A stretch of 64,000 nucleotides of DNA, taken from positions 609,799 through 673,798 of the forward strand of contig JACRMN010000012.1 of assembly GCA_016214955.1 (NCBI GenBank), read 5' to 3'. Every line of letters begins with the position of its first letter. Within the stretch, counting starts at the first letter, position 1. The translations under genes and the position numbers were made by a program. The notes under the pieces are model-generated. The model was not told the DNA's origin and ran no database searches. It saw nothing but the letters and a program-made list of their open reading frames with translations. Positions 55,057 to 64,000 of this stretch are shown here, piece by piece. The DNA is from Deltaproteobacteria bacterium. GTDB lineage: Bacteria; Myxococcota; Myxococcia; Myxococcales; Anaeromyxobacteraceae.

Positions 55057-56183
55057 CCGCGGCCGGCCTGGTGGCGCTCCTCCTGGCGGCCGCAGACCCC
55101 AAGGCCCAGCTCGAGCTGCTCCAGGGCCGCCGCGCGGCCGAGGAGGCGGCCGCCCGGGCCCTCTCGCGCCGCGAGGTCTCGGTGCTCGACACCCTGGAGC
55201 ACGCCCAGCGCGCCGCGCTCCAGGCGGAGATGGAGGCGCGGCGGGTCGAGTCGGAGCGGGACCAGGCCGACGAGCGGCTTCGCCGGGCCCGCGAGGAGGA
55301 GGCCCGGAGCGCGGCGCGCCTGAAGCGACTGCAGGACGAGCTGCGGCCGCGGCTGGCGGCCCGGGCCCGCATGGGCCGCGCCGGCGAGCTGCGCATCCTG
55401 GCCGCCAGCCCCTCCTTCGCGGAGCTGGTGCGGCGCCGCTACCTGCTCCAGCGGATCCTGGAGCACGACGGCGCCATCACCCGCGACGCGGTGGCGGCGC
55501 GGGACACCCGGGCCCGGGCCCGCGAGACCCGCGAGGAGGAGGCGCGGCGGCTCACCGCCCTCTCGGCCGAGGCCGCCGAGCGGCGGGCCGAGGCGCGGCG
55601 CCGGGTGGAGCAGCGGCGGGCGGTGCTGGTGAACCTGCGCGGCCAGAAGGCGCTGCACGAGAAGGCGGCGCTGGAGGTGGCGGGCCAGGAGCGCCGCCTG
55701 GCCGAGTTCATCGCCGCGCTGCCGCCGCCCCGCAAGGGCGACGTGGGGTTGCGCGGCTTCGGGGCGCTGAAGGGGCACCTGCCCCGCCCGGCCCAGGGCA
55801 CCGTCGAGGTGCCCTTCGGCAGGGTGGTCCACCCGCGCTTCAAGACGGTGACGGTGCAGAACGGCGTGGAGCTCGGGGCGCCGTCGGGGGCCGAGGTCCG
55901 GGCGGTGGCGCCGGGCCGGGTGGTGCACGCCGGCTGGTTCCGCGGCTACGGCAACCTGGTCATCGTGGACCACGGCGAGGGCTTTCACACGCTGGTGGGC
56001 CACCTGGCCTCGATGACCACCGCCATGGGCGAGGAGGTGGGGCTGGGCACGCTGCTGGGCACGGTGGGCGACACCGGCTCGCTCCGCGGCCCCTCGCTCT
56101 ATTTCGAGGTGCGCGAGCACGGGCGCCCGGTGGACCCCGCCGCGTGGCTCGCCCCCAGGGCCGGTGATACCCTGCAGCGATGA
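55053..56183 (+). CDS. envC: EnvC-like murein hydrolase activator (degenerate LytM/M23)
   Basis: 376 residues from GTG 55053. A short hydrophobic signal, a long charged coiled coil (about 20-225) and a C-terminal LytM domain. The zinc motif HxxxD of active M23 enzymes is replaced (VQNGVELGAPSGAEV, Gln/Asn and Glu instead of His and Asp), as in EnvC, while the fold-defining GWFRGYGNLVIVDHGEG and GPSLYFEVREHGRPVDPAAW remain. It should therefore activate an amidase rather than cut peptidoglycan. Overlaps tie it to ftsX and to ctpA. Confidence 0.88.
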   Translation: MTAAGLVALLLAAADPKAQLELLQGRRAAEEAAARALSRREVSVLDTLEHAQRAALQAEMEARRVESERDQADERLRRAREEEARSAARLKRLQDELRPRLAARARMGRAGELRILAASPSFAELVRRRYLLQRILEHDGAITRDAVAARDTRARARETREEEARRLTALSAEAAERRAEARRRVEQRRAVLVNLRGQKALHEKAALEVAGQERRLAEFIAALPPPRKGDVGLRGFGALKGHLPRPAQGTVEVPFGRVVHPRFKTVTVQNGVELGAPSGAEVRAVAPGRVVHAGWFRGYGNLVIVDHGEGFHTLVGHLASMTTAMGEEVGLGTLLGTVGDTGSLRGPSLYFEVREHGRPVDPAAWLAPRAGDTLQR

Positions 56184-57391
56184 GTCGCACCTCCCGCGTG
56201 GCGCTGGTGGCCGCCGTCGCTTTCCTCGCCGGTCTCTCCCTCGGGCAGGTCGCCCGCGCCGCCAAGCGCGAGGGCACCAGCTACCGCCCGCTCGACGTCT
56301 TCGCCGAGGTCCTGGCGCACGTCGAGAACAACTACGTCGAGGAGGTGCCCGAGAAGGAGCTCGTCTACGGCGCCATCGAAGGGCTGGTGGGTAAGCTCGA
56401 CCCCCACAGCACCTTCATGCGGCCCGAGGTCTACCGGCAGCTCAAGGAGGAGACCAGCGGCGAGTTCGACGGGGTGGGGCTGGAGCTGACGGTACGCGCC
56501 GACCAGATCACCGTGGTCTCCCCGATCCCCGACTCGCCGGGCGAGCGGGCCGGCATCCTCCCCGGCGACCGCCTGCTGCAGATCGACGGTACCTCGACCC
56601 GCGACTTCACCCTCCTCGACGCCATCCGCAAGCTCAAGGGGGCTCCCGGCACCAGGGTCACCCTCCAGATCATGCGCGAAGGCTTCCAGGCACCGCAGGA
56701 CCTGACCCTGCTCCGCGACCACATCCGCACCCAGAGCGTCGAGTGGCGGGTGCTCGACCGCGACGCCGGCCTGCTCTACGTGCGGGTGAAGAGCTTCACC
56801 GACCGCACCGACCGCTCGCTGAAGCGGGCCCTCGAGGAGGGGCGGACCCAGCTCGGCCACGAGCTCGGCGGGCTGGCCCTGGATCTGCGGAACAACCCGG
56901 GCGGCCTCCTCGACCAGGCGGTGCGGGTCTCGGACCGCTTCCTGCGCGAGGGCATCATCGTCACCACCGAGGGGCGCGGCCGCGGCAACCGCGAGGTGGA
57001 GATGGCCCACGGCAAGGAGACCGAGCCCGACTACCCGGTGGTGGTGCTGGTGAACCGCGGCTCGGCCAGCGCCAGCGAGATCGTGGCCGGTGCCCTGCAG
57101 GACCACAAGCGTGCCACCATCCTCGGCACCCAGAGCTTCGGCAAGGGGTCGGTGCAGACGGTCATCGACCTGTCCGACGGCTCGGGCCTGAAGCTCACCC
57201 AGGCCCGCTACTACACGCCCAAGCACCGCTCCATCCACGAGCTGGGCATCACGCCCGACGTGGTGGTGGCCGAGTCGCCGCCCGCCGCGCCCCCGGCCGG
57301 CGCCGCCCCGGCCGACGCCCAGCTCGCCCGGGCCGCCGAGGTGCTCCGCCAGTCGCCGCGCAAGGCGGCGGCCGGCGGCGCGAGAAAGTAG
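56180..57391 (+). CDS. ctpA: S41-family C-terminal processing protease
   Basis: 403 residues. Signal peptide or anchor (VALVAAVAFLAGLSLGQVA), N-terminal helical part, PDZ domain (about 88-170, SPGERAGILPGDRLLQIDG), and catalytic core with Ser297 in RGSASASEIVAGAL and Lys322 in SFGKGSVQT, the usual 25 residues apart. Such proteases trim periplasmic proteins and often control peptidoglycan hydrolases, which fits the ftsEX-envC operon it ends. ATG overlaps the previous stop (ATGA). Confidence 0.93.
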   Translation: MSRTSRVALVAAVAFLAGLSLGQVARAAKREGTSYRPLDVFAEVLAHVENNYVEEVPEKELVYGAIEGLVGKLDPHSTFMRPEVYRQLKEETSGEFDGVGLELTVRADQITVVSPIPDSPGERAGILPGDRLLQIDGTSTRDFTLLDAIRKLKGAPGTRVTLQIMREGFQAPQDLTLLRDHIRTQSVEWRVLDRDAGLLYVRVKSFTDRTDRSLKRALEEGRTQLGHELGGLALDLRNNPGGLLDQAVRVSDRFLREGIIVTTEGRGRGNREVEMAHGKETEPDYPVVVLVNRGSASASEIVAGALQDHKRATILGTQSFGKGSVQTVIDLSDGSGLKLTQARYYTPKHRSIHELGITPDVVVAESPPAAPPAGAAPADAQLARAAEVLRQSPRKAAAGGARK

Positions 57392-57404
57392 CCCGCAGCC
57401 GGGC
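57391..57404. terminator. Small hairpin between convergent ctpA and mmsB
   Basis: GCCCG, loop CAGC, CGGGC fits exactly between the two convergent stops. It is short and without T runs, so termination is only possible. Confidence 0.3.
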
Positions 57405-57405
57405 G

Positions 57406-58314
57406 CTACCCGAGCTTCGCCAGGAGCGCCGCGGCGGCCGCGGGGTCCTCGAACAGGCTGGAGAAGTCCTTGCCGGCAGCGCCGCCGTCGGCGTGGGCCT
57501 GGTAGAGGTCGCGCGCCATGCGCCCCAGAGGCGTGGCGGTGCCGGTGGCGGTGGCTCCCTCGGCGGCCAGCTTCAGGTCCTTGAGCATGAGCGCCGTGGA
57601 GAAGCCGCCCGAGTAGCCGCGCGAGGCCGGCACGCCAGGCATGACGCCTGGACAGGGGTTGTACACCTCCAGCGCCCAGTTGCGGCCCGAGCTCTTGCCC
57701 ATGATCTCCGAGAGGCGCGCCGGATCGAGGCCGTAGGCGATGCCCAGCCGCAGTGCCTCGCAGGTGCCGGCCATCTGGATGCCGAGCAGCATGTTGTTGC
57801 ACATCTTCACCACCTGGCCGGCGCCGGGGGCGCCGGCGTGGAAGACGTTCTTCCCCATCTTCTCGAGGAGCGGCCGGGCGCGCGCCAGGTCGGCCTCCGC
57901 GCCGCCCACCATGAAGGTGAGGGTGCCGCCCTCGGCTCCGCCGACGCCGCCGGAGACCGGGGCGTCGAGCATGGCCACGCCCCTGGCCCTGGCCGCCGCC
58001 GCCACCTCGCGGGCGGTGGCCGGGGCGATGGTGCTGCAGTCCACCAGCAGGGCGTCGGGGCGGCAGCGGGCCAGGATGCCGCCCGGCCCGGCGTAGGCCT
58101 CCAGCACGTGCTGCCCGGCGGGCAGCATGGTGAAGACCACCTCGGCGCCGGCCACCGCGTCGCCGGCCGCCGCCGCCGTCTTCCCGCCCGCCTCGGCGAG
58201 GCGGGTCGCCTGTGCCGCCACCACGTCGAACCCGACCACCTCGTGGCCGGCCTTCAGCAGGTTGCGGGCCATGGGCAGGCCCATGTTCCCGAGGCCGAGG
58301 AACGCGATCTTCAT
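57406..58314 (-). CDS. mmsB: 3-hydroxyisobutyrate dehydrogenase
   Basis: 302 residues. NAD-binding FLGLGNMGLPMARNLLKAG, substrate loop DAPVSGGVGGAEGGTLTFMV, and the catalytic Lys in GAPGAGQVVKMCNNM are all standard for the 3-hydroxyisobutyrate dehydrogenase family. It oxidises 3-hydroxyisobutyrate to methylmalonate semialdehyde in valine breakdown, and MmsA just upstream uses that product. Other beta-hydroxyacid dehydrogenases are unlikely given the pairing. Confidence 0.93.
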   Translation of the reverse strand: MKIAFLGLGNMGLPMARNLLKAGHEVVGFDVVAAQATRLAEAGGKTAAAAGDAVAGAEVVFTMLPAGQHVLEAYAGPGGILARCRPDALLVDCSTIAPATAREVAAAARARGVAMLDAPVSGGVGGAEGGTLTFMVGGAEADLARARPLLEKMGKNVFHAGAPGAGQVVKMCNNMLLGIQMAGTCEALRLGIAYGLDPARLSEIMGKSSGRNWALEVYNPCPGVMPGVPASRGYSGGFSTALMLKDLKLAAEGATATGTATPLGRMARDLYQAHADGGAAGKDFSSLFEDPAAAAALLAKLG

Positions 58315-58338
58315 GGCTGTCTCCCTCTGCGCGCCGCG

Positions 58339-59838
58339 CTAGCGGGCGGCGAAGTTCGGGGCGATGGGCGCCGCCGCCGCCGTGGGCCTGGGCCACCGGG
58401 CCATGACCGTCTTGGTCTGGGTCCAGAAGTGGACCGCCTGCTTGCCGTTGGGACCCAGGTCGCCGAGCTTGGAGCCGCGCGAGCCGGTGAAGGAGAAGTA
58501 GGCCACCGGCACCGGGATGGGCAGGTTGATGCCCACCTGGCCGACGTCGATCTCCTGCTGGAACTTGCGGGCCGAGTAGCCGTCCTGGGTGAAGAGGCCG
58601 GTGCCGTTGCCGTTGGGGTTGGCGTTGACGAAGCGGATGGCGCCGTCGAGGTCGTCGGCCTCCACCACGCACAGCACCGGGCCGAAGATCTCCTCCCGGT
58701 AGATGTCCATCTCCGGCCTCACGCCGGCGAAGACGGTCGGGCCCACGAAGTTGCCGTCGGGGCTTCCCGGCACCTTGGCGTTGCGGCCGTCGAGGAGGAG
58801 CCTGGCCCCCTGGTCCACGCCCGACTGGATGAGCTTCTCCACCCGCGCCCGGGCGCTCTTCGAGACGAGCGGCCCGAGGTCGGCGGTCTTGTCGGTGCCC
58901 GGCCCGACCTTGAGGGCGCGGGCCTTCTCAACGAACTCCGGGATCCACTCGCGGGCCGCGCCCACGAACACCGCCACCGGGGTGGCCATGCAGCGCTGGC
59001 CGGCGGCACCGAAGGCCGCGCCCGCCAGGGCGTTGAGCGCCGCCTCCTTCTGGGCGTCGCCGAGGATGACGCAGTGGTTCTTGGCGCCCATCATCGCCTG
59101 GCAGCGCTTTCCGGCCTGGCTGGCGCGCCGGTACACCTGGGTGCCCACGCCGGTGGAGCCGATGAAGGAGACCGCCTTGATGGCCGGGTGGTCGCAGATG
59201 GCCGTGGCCACCTGCGCCCCGCCGTGGACCACGTTGAGGACCCCGGGGGGCAGCCCGGCCTCGAGAACCAGCTGGGCCAGGGCGAGCGCCGAGCTCGGGT
59301 CCTGCTCCGAGGGCTTGAGGATGAAGGTGTTCCCGCAGGAGACGGCGATCGGGAACATGAAGCAGGGCAGCATCACCGGGAAGTTGAAGGCGGTCAGGCC
59401 GGCCACCACGCCCAGCGGCTGGACGAGGGTGTAGACGTCCACGTCGCTGGCGGCCTGGGCGCCGAACTCGCCGAGCTGCAGGCTGGTGATGCTGCAGGCG
59501 TGCTCCACCACCTCCAGGCCGCGCCCCACCTCGCCCACCGCATCCGGCAGGGTCTTGCCGTGCTCGGCGGTGATGAGGGCCGCCAGCCGGTCGGTGTTGT
59601 CGCGGAGCAACTGCTGGAAGCGCAGCATGATGCGCATCCGGGCCGGCACCGAGGTGTTGCGCCAGGTGGCGAAGGCCTCCTGGGCGCTCTTCACCGCCAG
59701 CTCCAGCTCCTCGGGGGTCGCGAACGGCACCCGGGCCACGACCTGCTGGGTGGCCGGGTTCACGACGTCGCGCCACTCGGCGCTCTTCGACTCGACGAGC
59801 TGGCCGCCGATGAGGTGCTTCAGGGTCGGGACGGACAT
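58339..59838 (-). CDS. mmsA: CoA-acylating methylmalonate-semialdehyde dehydrogenase
   Basis: 499 residues. Aldehyde dehydrogenase fold with NAD loop [15 protein letters not shown], catalytic Cys283 in [14 protein letters not shown], and the MmsA-type opening [20 protein letters not shown]. It turns methylmalonate semialdehyde into propionyl-CoA. It lies 24 bases after the binding-protein gene and 24 before mmsB, so the three form one operon. Confidence 0.95.
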   Translation of the reverse strand: MSVPTLKHLIGGQLVESKSAEWRDVVNPATQQVVARVPFATPEELELAVKSAQEAFATWRNTSVPARMRIMLRFQQLLRDNTDRLAALITAEHGKTLPDAVGEVGRGLEVVEHACSITSLQLGEFGAQAASDVDVYTLVQPLGVVAGLTAFNFPVMLPCFMFPIAVSCGNTFILKPSEQDPSSALALAQLVLEAGLPPGVLNVVHGGAQVATAICDHPAIKAVSFIGSTGVGTQVYRRASQAGKRCQAMMGAKNHCVILGDAQKEAALNALAGAAFGAAGQRCMATPVAVFVGAAREWIPEFVEKARALKVGPGTDKTADLGPLVSKSARARVEKLIQSGVDQGARLLLDGRNAKVPGSPDGNFVGPTVFAGVRPEMDIYREEIFGPVLCVVEADDLDGAIRFVNANPNGNGTGLFTQDGYSARKFQQEIDVGQVGINLPIPVPVAYFSFTGSRGSKLGDLGPNGKQAVHFWTQTKTVMARWPRPTAAAAPIAPNFAAR

Positions 59839-59862
59839 GACGGACTCCTCCGGTGCGGGGGG

Positions 59863-61080
59863 CTACTTCTTCACCAGCGCGCACACCGAGCGCGACAGCG
59901 GGCTGAAGGCGTCGGCGGCGGGGATCACCGAGCTGATCTTGTAGTAGTCCCAGGCGCCCTTCGACTCGGCCGGCTTCTTCACGGTCACCAGGTACATGTC
60001 GTGGATGACGCGGCCGTCGGCGCGGATGGTGGCGTTGCGCATCACCGGGTCCTTGATGGGGAGCTCGCGCATGGCCTGGGCAACGGCCTTGCCGTCGTCG
60101 CTGCCGGTCCTGGCCACCGCCTTCAGGTAGTGGCGCACGCTGGAGTAGACGCCGGCGTGGGTCATGGAGGGCATGGCCTTGCCGGCGTCGCGGGCCTGGA
60201 AGGCCCTGGCGAAGGCGCGGGTCTCGTCGTCCACGTCCCAGTAGAAGCCGTCCACGAAGGAGAGGCCCTGGGTGACGCCGAGGCCCAGCGCGTGGACGTC
60301 GTTGACGAAGAGGAGCAGCGGGATCACCTGCTGGCCGGCCTCGATGAGGCCGAACTCGCGCGACTGCTTGATGGCGTTGACGGCGTCGGCCGAGCCGTTG
60401 GCGAAGCCCACCACCTGGGCCTTGGAGGCCTGGGCCTGCAGCAGGAAGGAGGCCATGTCGGAGGAGTTGAGCGGGTGGCGGGCCGAGCCCACCACCGTGC
60501 CGCCGCTCTGCTTCACCATCTCCGACGCGTCCTTCTCCAGCGAGTGGCCGAAGGCGTAGTCCACGGTGACGAAGAACCAGCTCTTCCCACCGCGCTGGGT
60601 GACGGCGCGGGCCGGGCCGGCCGCCAGCGCGTAGGTGTCGAACATCCAGTGGAAGCCGGTGGGCGAGCACTCCTCGTTGTGCAGCTTGGTGGTGGCCGGG
60701 CCGCTGAAGAGGGCGATGCGCCCCTTCTCGCGGGCCAGCTGCTGCACGGCCAGCGCCACCGCCGAGTTGGTCAGGTCGGCGATGGCGTCCACGCCCTCCT
60801 CCTCGAACCACTTGCGCGCGGTGGAGGAGCCGATGTCGGCCTTGTTCTGGTGGTCGGCGGAGACGAGGTCGATCTTCATCCCCTTGCACTCGGCCCGGAG
60901 GCAGTCCTCGATGGCCATCTTCGCGGCCACCACCGAGCCGGCGCCGCCCATGCCCGAGTAGGGGCCGGTCACGTCGCCGAGGACGCCGATCTTCACGGCG
61001 CCGCCGGAGAGCGCGGCGAGGGCGGCCTGGGGCGCGAGCCAGGCGGCGAGGGCGAGGCCGAGGAGGCGTCGAACGTTCAT
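59863..61080 (-). CDS. ABC transporter substrate-binding protein, branched-chain amino acid type
   Basis: 405 residues, secreted (MNVRRLLGLALAAWLAPQAA). VKIGVLGDVTGPYSGMGGAG and FEEEGVDAIADLTNSAVALA belong to the LivK/type 1 periplasmic binding family. Permease and ATPase genes are not adjacent. Its place ahead of mmsA-mmsB suggests uptake of valine or a related acid for the same pathway. GGAGAA precedes the ATG. Confidence 0.88.
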   Translation of the reverse strand: MNVRRLLGLALAAWLAPQAALAALSGGAVKIGVLGDVTGPYSGMGGAGSVVAAKMAIEDCLRAECKGMKIDLVSADHQNKADIGSSTARKWFEEEGVDAIADLTNSAVALAVQQLAREKGRIALFSGPATTKLHNEECSPTGFHWMFDTYALAAGPARAVTQRGGKSWFFVTVDYAFGHSLEKDASEMVKQSGGTVVGSARHPLNSSDMASFLLQAQASKAQVVGFANGSADAVNAIKQSREFGLIEAGQQVIPLLLFVNDVHALGLGVTQGLSFVDGFYWDVDDETRAFARAFQARDAGKAMPSMTHAGVYSSVRHYLKAVARTGSDDGKAVAQAMRELPIKDPVMRNATIRADGRVIHDMYLVTVKKPAESKGAWDYYKISSVIPAADAFSPLSRSVCALVKK

Positions 61081-61136
61081 GGCGTGTTCTCCGGCGCGCC
61101 CGGGAGGCGGGCGGTGGGGGTGGGGAGGTGGCCAGG

Positions 61137-61166
61137 GTTATCCGATGTGCAAGAATGCCACCGCAA
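61137..61166 (-). promoter_or_regulatory. Promoter of the valine-use operon with overlapping LysR-type site
   Basis: On the minus strand TTGCGG, 18 bases, GATAAC. The spacer holds a T-N11-A element (TGCAAGAATGCCA on the plus strand) and partial dyads, as expected for the divergent LysR regulator. Start near 61130. Confidence 0.55.
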
Positions 61167-61186
61167 TGGCACCGAGAGCCCATCCA

Positions 61187-62131
61187 ATGGGCAGGAACGC
61201 ACATCGTGCCGGAGGGGCCAGCTGGGCCGACCTGCGCGTCTTCCTGGAGGTAGCCCGCTCCGGCAAGGCCATGGCGGCGGCCCAGGCGCTGGGGCTCGAC
61301 CACACCACCGTGGGCCGGCGGGTCCGGGCCCTGGAGCAGGCCCTGGGGGTGGTGCTCTTCGACAAGTCGCGCGCCCGCGGCTACGAGCTCACCGCCGACG
61401 GCGAGCGGCTCCTGGGCCACGCCGAGTCGATGGCCAGCGCCGCCGACGCCCTGCGCGAGGAGGCGCTGGCCGGCACCCGCGGCCTGCGCGGCCAGGTGCG
61501 CATCGGCACCACCGAGGGCTTCGGCAACTTCTTCCTGGCGCCGCAGCTCGCCGGCTTCCAGCGCCGCTACCCCGAGCTGCGCATCGACCTCCTGCCGGTG
61601 CCGCGCTTCGTCTCTCTCTCCAAGCGCGAGGCCGATCTGGCGGTGACCATCGAGCACCCGAAGGGCGGCCCCTACGTGAAGGCCAAGCTCTCCGACTACC
61701 AGCTCCGGCTCTTCGCCACCCGCGAGTACCTCGACGCCCACCCGCCCATCGAAGGCGTGGAGGACCTGCGCCGCCACGCCTTCGTGGGCTACGTGGACGA
61801 GCTGCTCTTCTCCACCGAGCTGCTCTACATGTCGCGCATCGCCCCGGCCGAGCGGGTGGTGTTCCGCAGCACCAGCATCATCGCCCAGTTCACGGCGGCG
61901 CTGCAGGGCTGCGCCCTGGCGGTGCTGCCCTGCTTCCTGGCGGCGCAGGACCCGCGGCTCCTCCCGGTGCTGGAGCGGGAGGTGGTGGTCCAGAAGACCT
62001 TCTGGATCTACTGCCACGAGGATCAGCGCCGCGTGCGGCGGGTCCAGGCCATCTGGGACCACCTGCGCCACGCCGCGGCCCAGAACCAGGCCTTCCTGCG
62101 CGGCGAGACGCGGCGCATGACGCTCGTCTAG
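61187..62131 (+). CDS. LysR-family transcriptional regulator
   Basis: 314 residues from ATG 61187; in-frame ATGs at 61166 and 61145 would add 7 or 14 residues. Winged helix WADLRVFLEVARSGKAMAAA and DHTTVGRRVRALEQALGVVL, then a substrate-binding domain (GQVRIGTTEGFGNFFLAPQL). LysR proteins usually control the divergent gene, here the binding protein-mmsA-mmsB operon; the inducer may be valine or 3-hydroxyisobutyrate (inferred). Confidence 0.9.
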   Translation: MGRNAHRAGGASWADLRVFLEVARSGKAMAAAQALGLDHTTVGRRVRALEQALGVVLFDKSRARGYELTADGERLLGHAESMASAADALREEALAGTRGLRGQVRIGTTEGFGNFFLAPQLAGFQRRYPELRIDLLPVPRFVSLSKREADLAVTIEHPKGGPYVKAKLSDYQLRLFATREYLDAHPPIEGVEDLRRHAFVGYVDELLFSTELLYMSRIAPAERVVFRSTSIIAQFTAALQGCALAVLPCFLAAQDPRLLPVLEREVVVQKTFWIYCHEDQRRVRRVQAIWDHLRHAAAQNQAFLRGETRRMTLV

Positions 62132-62447
62132 GGCGAATCCCCGGTCTCCCGCGGGGAGTGCCCGCGCCGCGGGCAGACAGCCAGGAATGCGTGCAACCCC
62201 GGCCGTGTCCCGCGCGACACGCCTCGGCCCAGGTGCGGCGGGGCAATCGGGAGGAGCGCCCTGCGGCAGACGGGGCCTGGACAGGTGTTTTCCTCTTTTG
62301 AGACGCACACTTCCGTTGACTTCCGGGACCGGATCGTTAGACTCCGCGCGCCCTGAGCAGAGGAGTGGGTCGTCCCCGGCACGGCGGACGCATAGCCGGC
62401 GCGGGCCAGCGTTCAACGCACCGCGCCAGCCAGAGGTTCCGGTACAC
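62132..62447. other. 316-base intergenic region before the GT2 gene
   Basis: No gene is recognised. It holds an exact inverted repeat TGCCCGCG/CGCGGGCA around one C (62159-62175) that may end LysR transcription, a GTGTC/GACAC hairpin (62205-62220), an AT-richer patch (62287-62300) and a promoter at 62316. The GT2 leader of about 98 bases shows no recognised riboswitch. Confidence 0.5.
62316..62343 (+). promoter_or_regulatory. Sigma-70-type promoter of the GT2 gene
   Basis: TTGACT, 16 bases, TAGACT; start near 62350, about 98 bases before the ATG. Confidence 0.6.
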
Positions 62448-63956
62448 ATGCCCTTCGCAGACATCGCCGTCATCGCAGCCTACGCCGTGGTCCTGGCCGT
62501 GCTGTCCCTGTACGGCTCGCACCGCTACTGGATGGCGTACCTGTACTACCGGCACAAGTACAAGCTGCCGACGCCGCTGCGCCGCTTCCAGACGCTGCCC
62601 CGGGTGACGGTCCAGCTCCCGGTCTTCAACGAGATGTACGTGGTGCGCCGCCTGGTGGACGCGGTGGCCCGCCTCGACTACCCGCGCGACAGGCTGCAGA
62701 TCCAGGTGCTCGACGACTCCACCGACGAGACCTGCTCCATCGCCTCGGCCTGCGTGGACCGCTGGCGCGCCGAGGGGCTCGACATCACCTACATCCACCG
62801 GCAGGACCGCCAGGGCTTCAAGGCCGGTGCGCTGGAGAACGGCCTGCAGACCGCCAGCGGCGAGCTGGTGGCCATCTTCGACGCCGACTTCGTCCCCGAG
62901 CCCGACTTCCTGCGCCGCACCGTGGACTTCTTCACCGACGACGGCATCGGCATGGTGCAGGTCCGCTGGGAGCACCTGAACCGCGACTACAACCTGCTCA
63001 CCCAGGCCCAAGGCATCATGCTCGACGGCCACTTCGTGGTGGAGCACACCGCCCGCAACCGCTCCGGCTCCTTCTTCAACTTCAACGGCACCGCCGGCGT
63101 GTGGCGCCGCCGGGCCATCGAGTCGGGCGGCGGCTGGCAGCACGACACCCTGACCGAGGACCTGGACCTCTCCTACCGCGCCCAGCTCCAGGGCTGGCGC
63201 TTCGTGTTCCTGCCCCAGGTGGTGGCCCCGGCCGAGATCCCGGTGGAGATGAACGCCTTCAAGAGCCAGCAGCACCGCTGGGCCAAGGGCTCCATCCAGA
63301 CGGCCCTCAAGCTCATGCCGCGCATCCTGCGGGCCGACCTGCCCTGGCACGTGAAGCGCGAGGCCTTCTTCCACCTCACCGCCAACTTCGCCTACCTGCT
63401 GATGATCCCGCTGGCGCTCCTCATGCCGCTCTCGGTGATGGTGCGCATCGGCCACGGGGCCGTCGAGGTGCTGCTCCTCGACCTGCCCATCTTCGCGGCC
63501 GCCACCTTCTCGGTGGCGGTGTTCTACGCCACCAGCCAGCGCGAGGTGGGGGCGAGCTGGTGGGAGCGCATCAAGCACCTGCCCTTCCTCATGGCGCTGG
63601 GCATCGGCCTCTCGGTGAACAACGCCCGCGCCGTGGTCGAGGCGCTGGCCGGCCACCAGTCGAGCTTCGTGCGCACGCCCAAGCACGGCGTCAAGCTGGC
63701 CAGCGAGTCGGTGGCCCGCCGCCGCTACCGCGCGGCGCTCACCTTCCAGCCGCTCGTCGAGCTGGGCCTGGCCGCCTACATGACCTACGGCATCCTGTTC
63801 GTCATCGAGCGCGGCGTGTACTACTCGCTCCCCTTCCTGATGATCTTCCAGCTCGGCTTCGGATACGTCGGCGCCATGAGCGTCATCGAGGGCGCGCGCG
63901 AGGCCATCGCCAAGATCCGGATCAAGGTGGATCGCGAGGCCGACGTCGACGCGTGA
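62448..63956 (+). CDS. Processive family 2 glycosyltransferase (cellulose/mannan synthase-like)
   Basis: 502 residues. An N-terminal membrane helix, then a GT2 domain with LDDSTDET (first Asp pair), [13 protein letters not shown] (DxD), [15 protein letters not shown] (catalytic TED) and QQHRWAKGS (the QxxRW of processive enzymes), then about four more membrane helices. This layout is that of CslA-type beta-glycan synthases that make and export polysaccharide at the inner membrane. PilZ and BcsB-like parts are absent. Product unknown. Confidence 0.87.
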   Translation: MPFADIAVIAAYAVVLAVLSLYGSHRYWMAYLYYRHKYKLPTPLRRFQTLPRVTVQLPVFNEMYVVRRLVDAVARLDYPRDRLQIQVLDDSTDETCSIASACVDRWRAEGLDITYIHRQDRQGFKAGALENGLQTASGELVAIFDADFVPEPDFLRRTVDFFTDDGIGMVQVRWEHLNRDYNLLTQAQGIMLDGHFVVEHTARNRSGSFFNFNGTAGVWRRRAIESGGGWQHDTLTEDLDLSYRAQLQGWRFVFLPQVVAPAEIPVEMNAFKSQQHRWAKGSIQTALKLMPRILRADLPWHVKREAFFHLTANFAYLLMIPLALLMPLSVMVRIGHGAVEVLLLDLPIFAAATFSVAVFYATSQREVGASWWERIKHLPFLMALGIGLSVNNARAVVEALAGHQSSFVRTPKHGVKLASESVARRRYRAALTFQPLVELGLAAYMTYGILFVIERGVYYSLPFLMIFQLGFGYVGAMSVIEGAREAIAKIRIKVDREADVDA

Positions 63957-64000
63957 CCGGCGGCGCGCGCTGGCTGCCTGCGGCGGGCGGACCCGTCGCT
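63953..64000 (+). CDS. Possible start of the next gene (cut by window end)
   Basis: GTG 63953 overlaps the stop of the GT2 gene (GTGA), as at several junctions here, and the frame stays open for 16 codons ([16 protein letters not shown]). Too short to identify. Confidence 0.35.
   Translation, partial: MTGGARWLPAAGGPVA

Noticed and set aside
55053..56183. Active M23 endopeptidase
   Set aside because: The first zinc motif is replaced by non-ligand residues, so activator function is more likely.
56743..62301. An 1,852-codon plus-strand open frame through ctpA, mmsB, mmsA and the binding-protein gene
   Set aside because: It crosses several well-identified genes, mostly antisense, and shows no family motif; a long frame without stops is expected at this GC content.

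Overview
Organism: the DNA is very GC-rich and densely packed, with many GTG and TTG starts and 1-4 base stop/start overlaps. Gene content and order point to a myxobacterium, most likely Anaeromyxobacter or a close relative: a pilA-pilGHI-pilD-pilS2R2-pilMNOPQ type IVa pilus locus running into efp-accBC, a SgmX-like TPR gene, tamB-tamA, tol genes, murI, ftsEX and ctpA. This is from recognised families and recalled synteny with Myxococcus xanthus; no database search was possible. Layout: (1) 1-7323: end of a PilR-type sigma-54 activator, then minor pilin operon pilY1-V-W-X behind a candidate sigma-54 promoter. (2) 7338-16537: surface-glycan cluster: flippase and methyltransferase/kinase-like/methyltransferase genes starting 14 bases after pilX, then GT4 and WecG-type transferases on the other strand, a GT-C membrane glycosyltransferase and a polyprenyl-phosphate sugar transferase. 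(3) 16571-20808, minus strand: pilA with a sigma-54 promoter and terminator, a TPR gene in the pilG position, a PilI-like ABC permease, and a TMTC-like membrane glycosyltransferase whose start overlaps the permease stop. (4) 21053-25501, plus strand: pilH, pilD, a histidine kinase and an NtrC-type regulator (pilS2/pilR2 position). (5) 25643-31813: small HTH regulator, pilM-N-O-P-Q and a lipoprotein gene. (6) 31931-39000: Roadblock protein, EF-P, AccB, AccC, SgmX-like TPR protein and ExeA-like ATPase. (7) 39045-46036: TamB and an Omp85 protein. (8) 46033-50902, minus strand: TolQ, TolR, TolA/TonB-like, TolB, Ppx/GppA and a HAD phosphatase. (9) 51131-57391: sigma-54-driven lipoprotein gene, murI, a RomY-like gene, then ftsE-ftsX-envC-like-ctpA. 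(10) 57406-62131: valine catabolism (mmsA, mmsB) with an amino-acid binding protein and a divergent LysR regulator. (11) 62448-end: processive GT2 glycosyltransferase and the start of a possible next gene. How it fits together: most of the window builds or controls the cell envelope. The pilus machine (pilin, minor pilins, peptidase, alignment complex, secretin) sits with its regulators, with probable polar-control proteins (SgmX-like, Roadblock, RomY-like) and with a glycan pathway joined to pil genes at two points. That pilus/glycan link is the best candidate for an undescribed system. No IS element, prophage, CRISPR array, tRNA or rRNA gene was seen.
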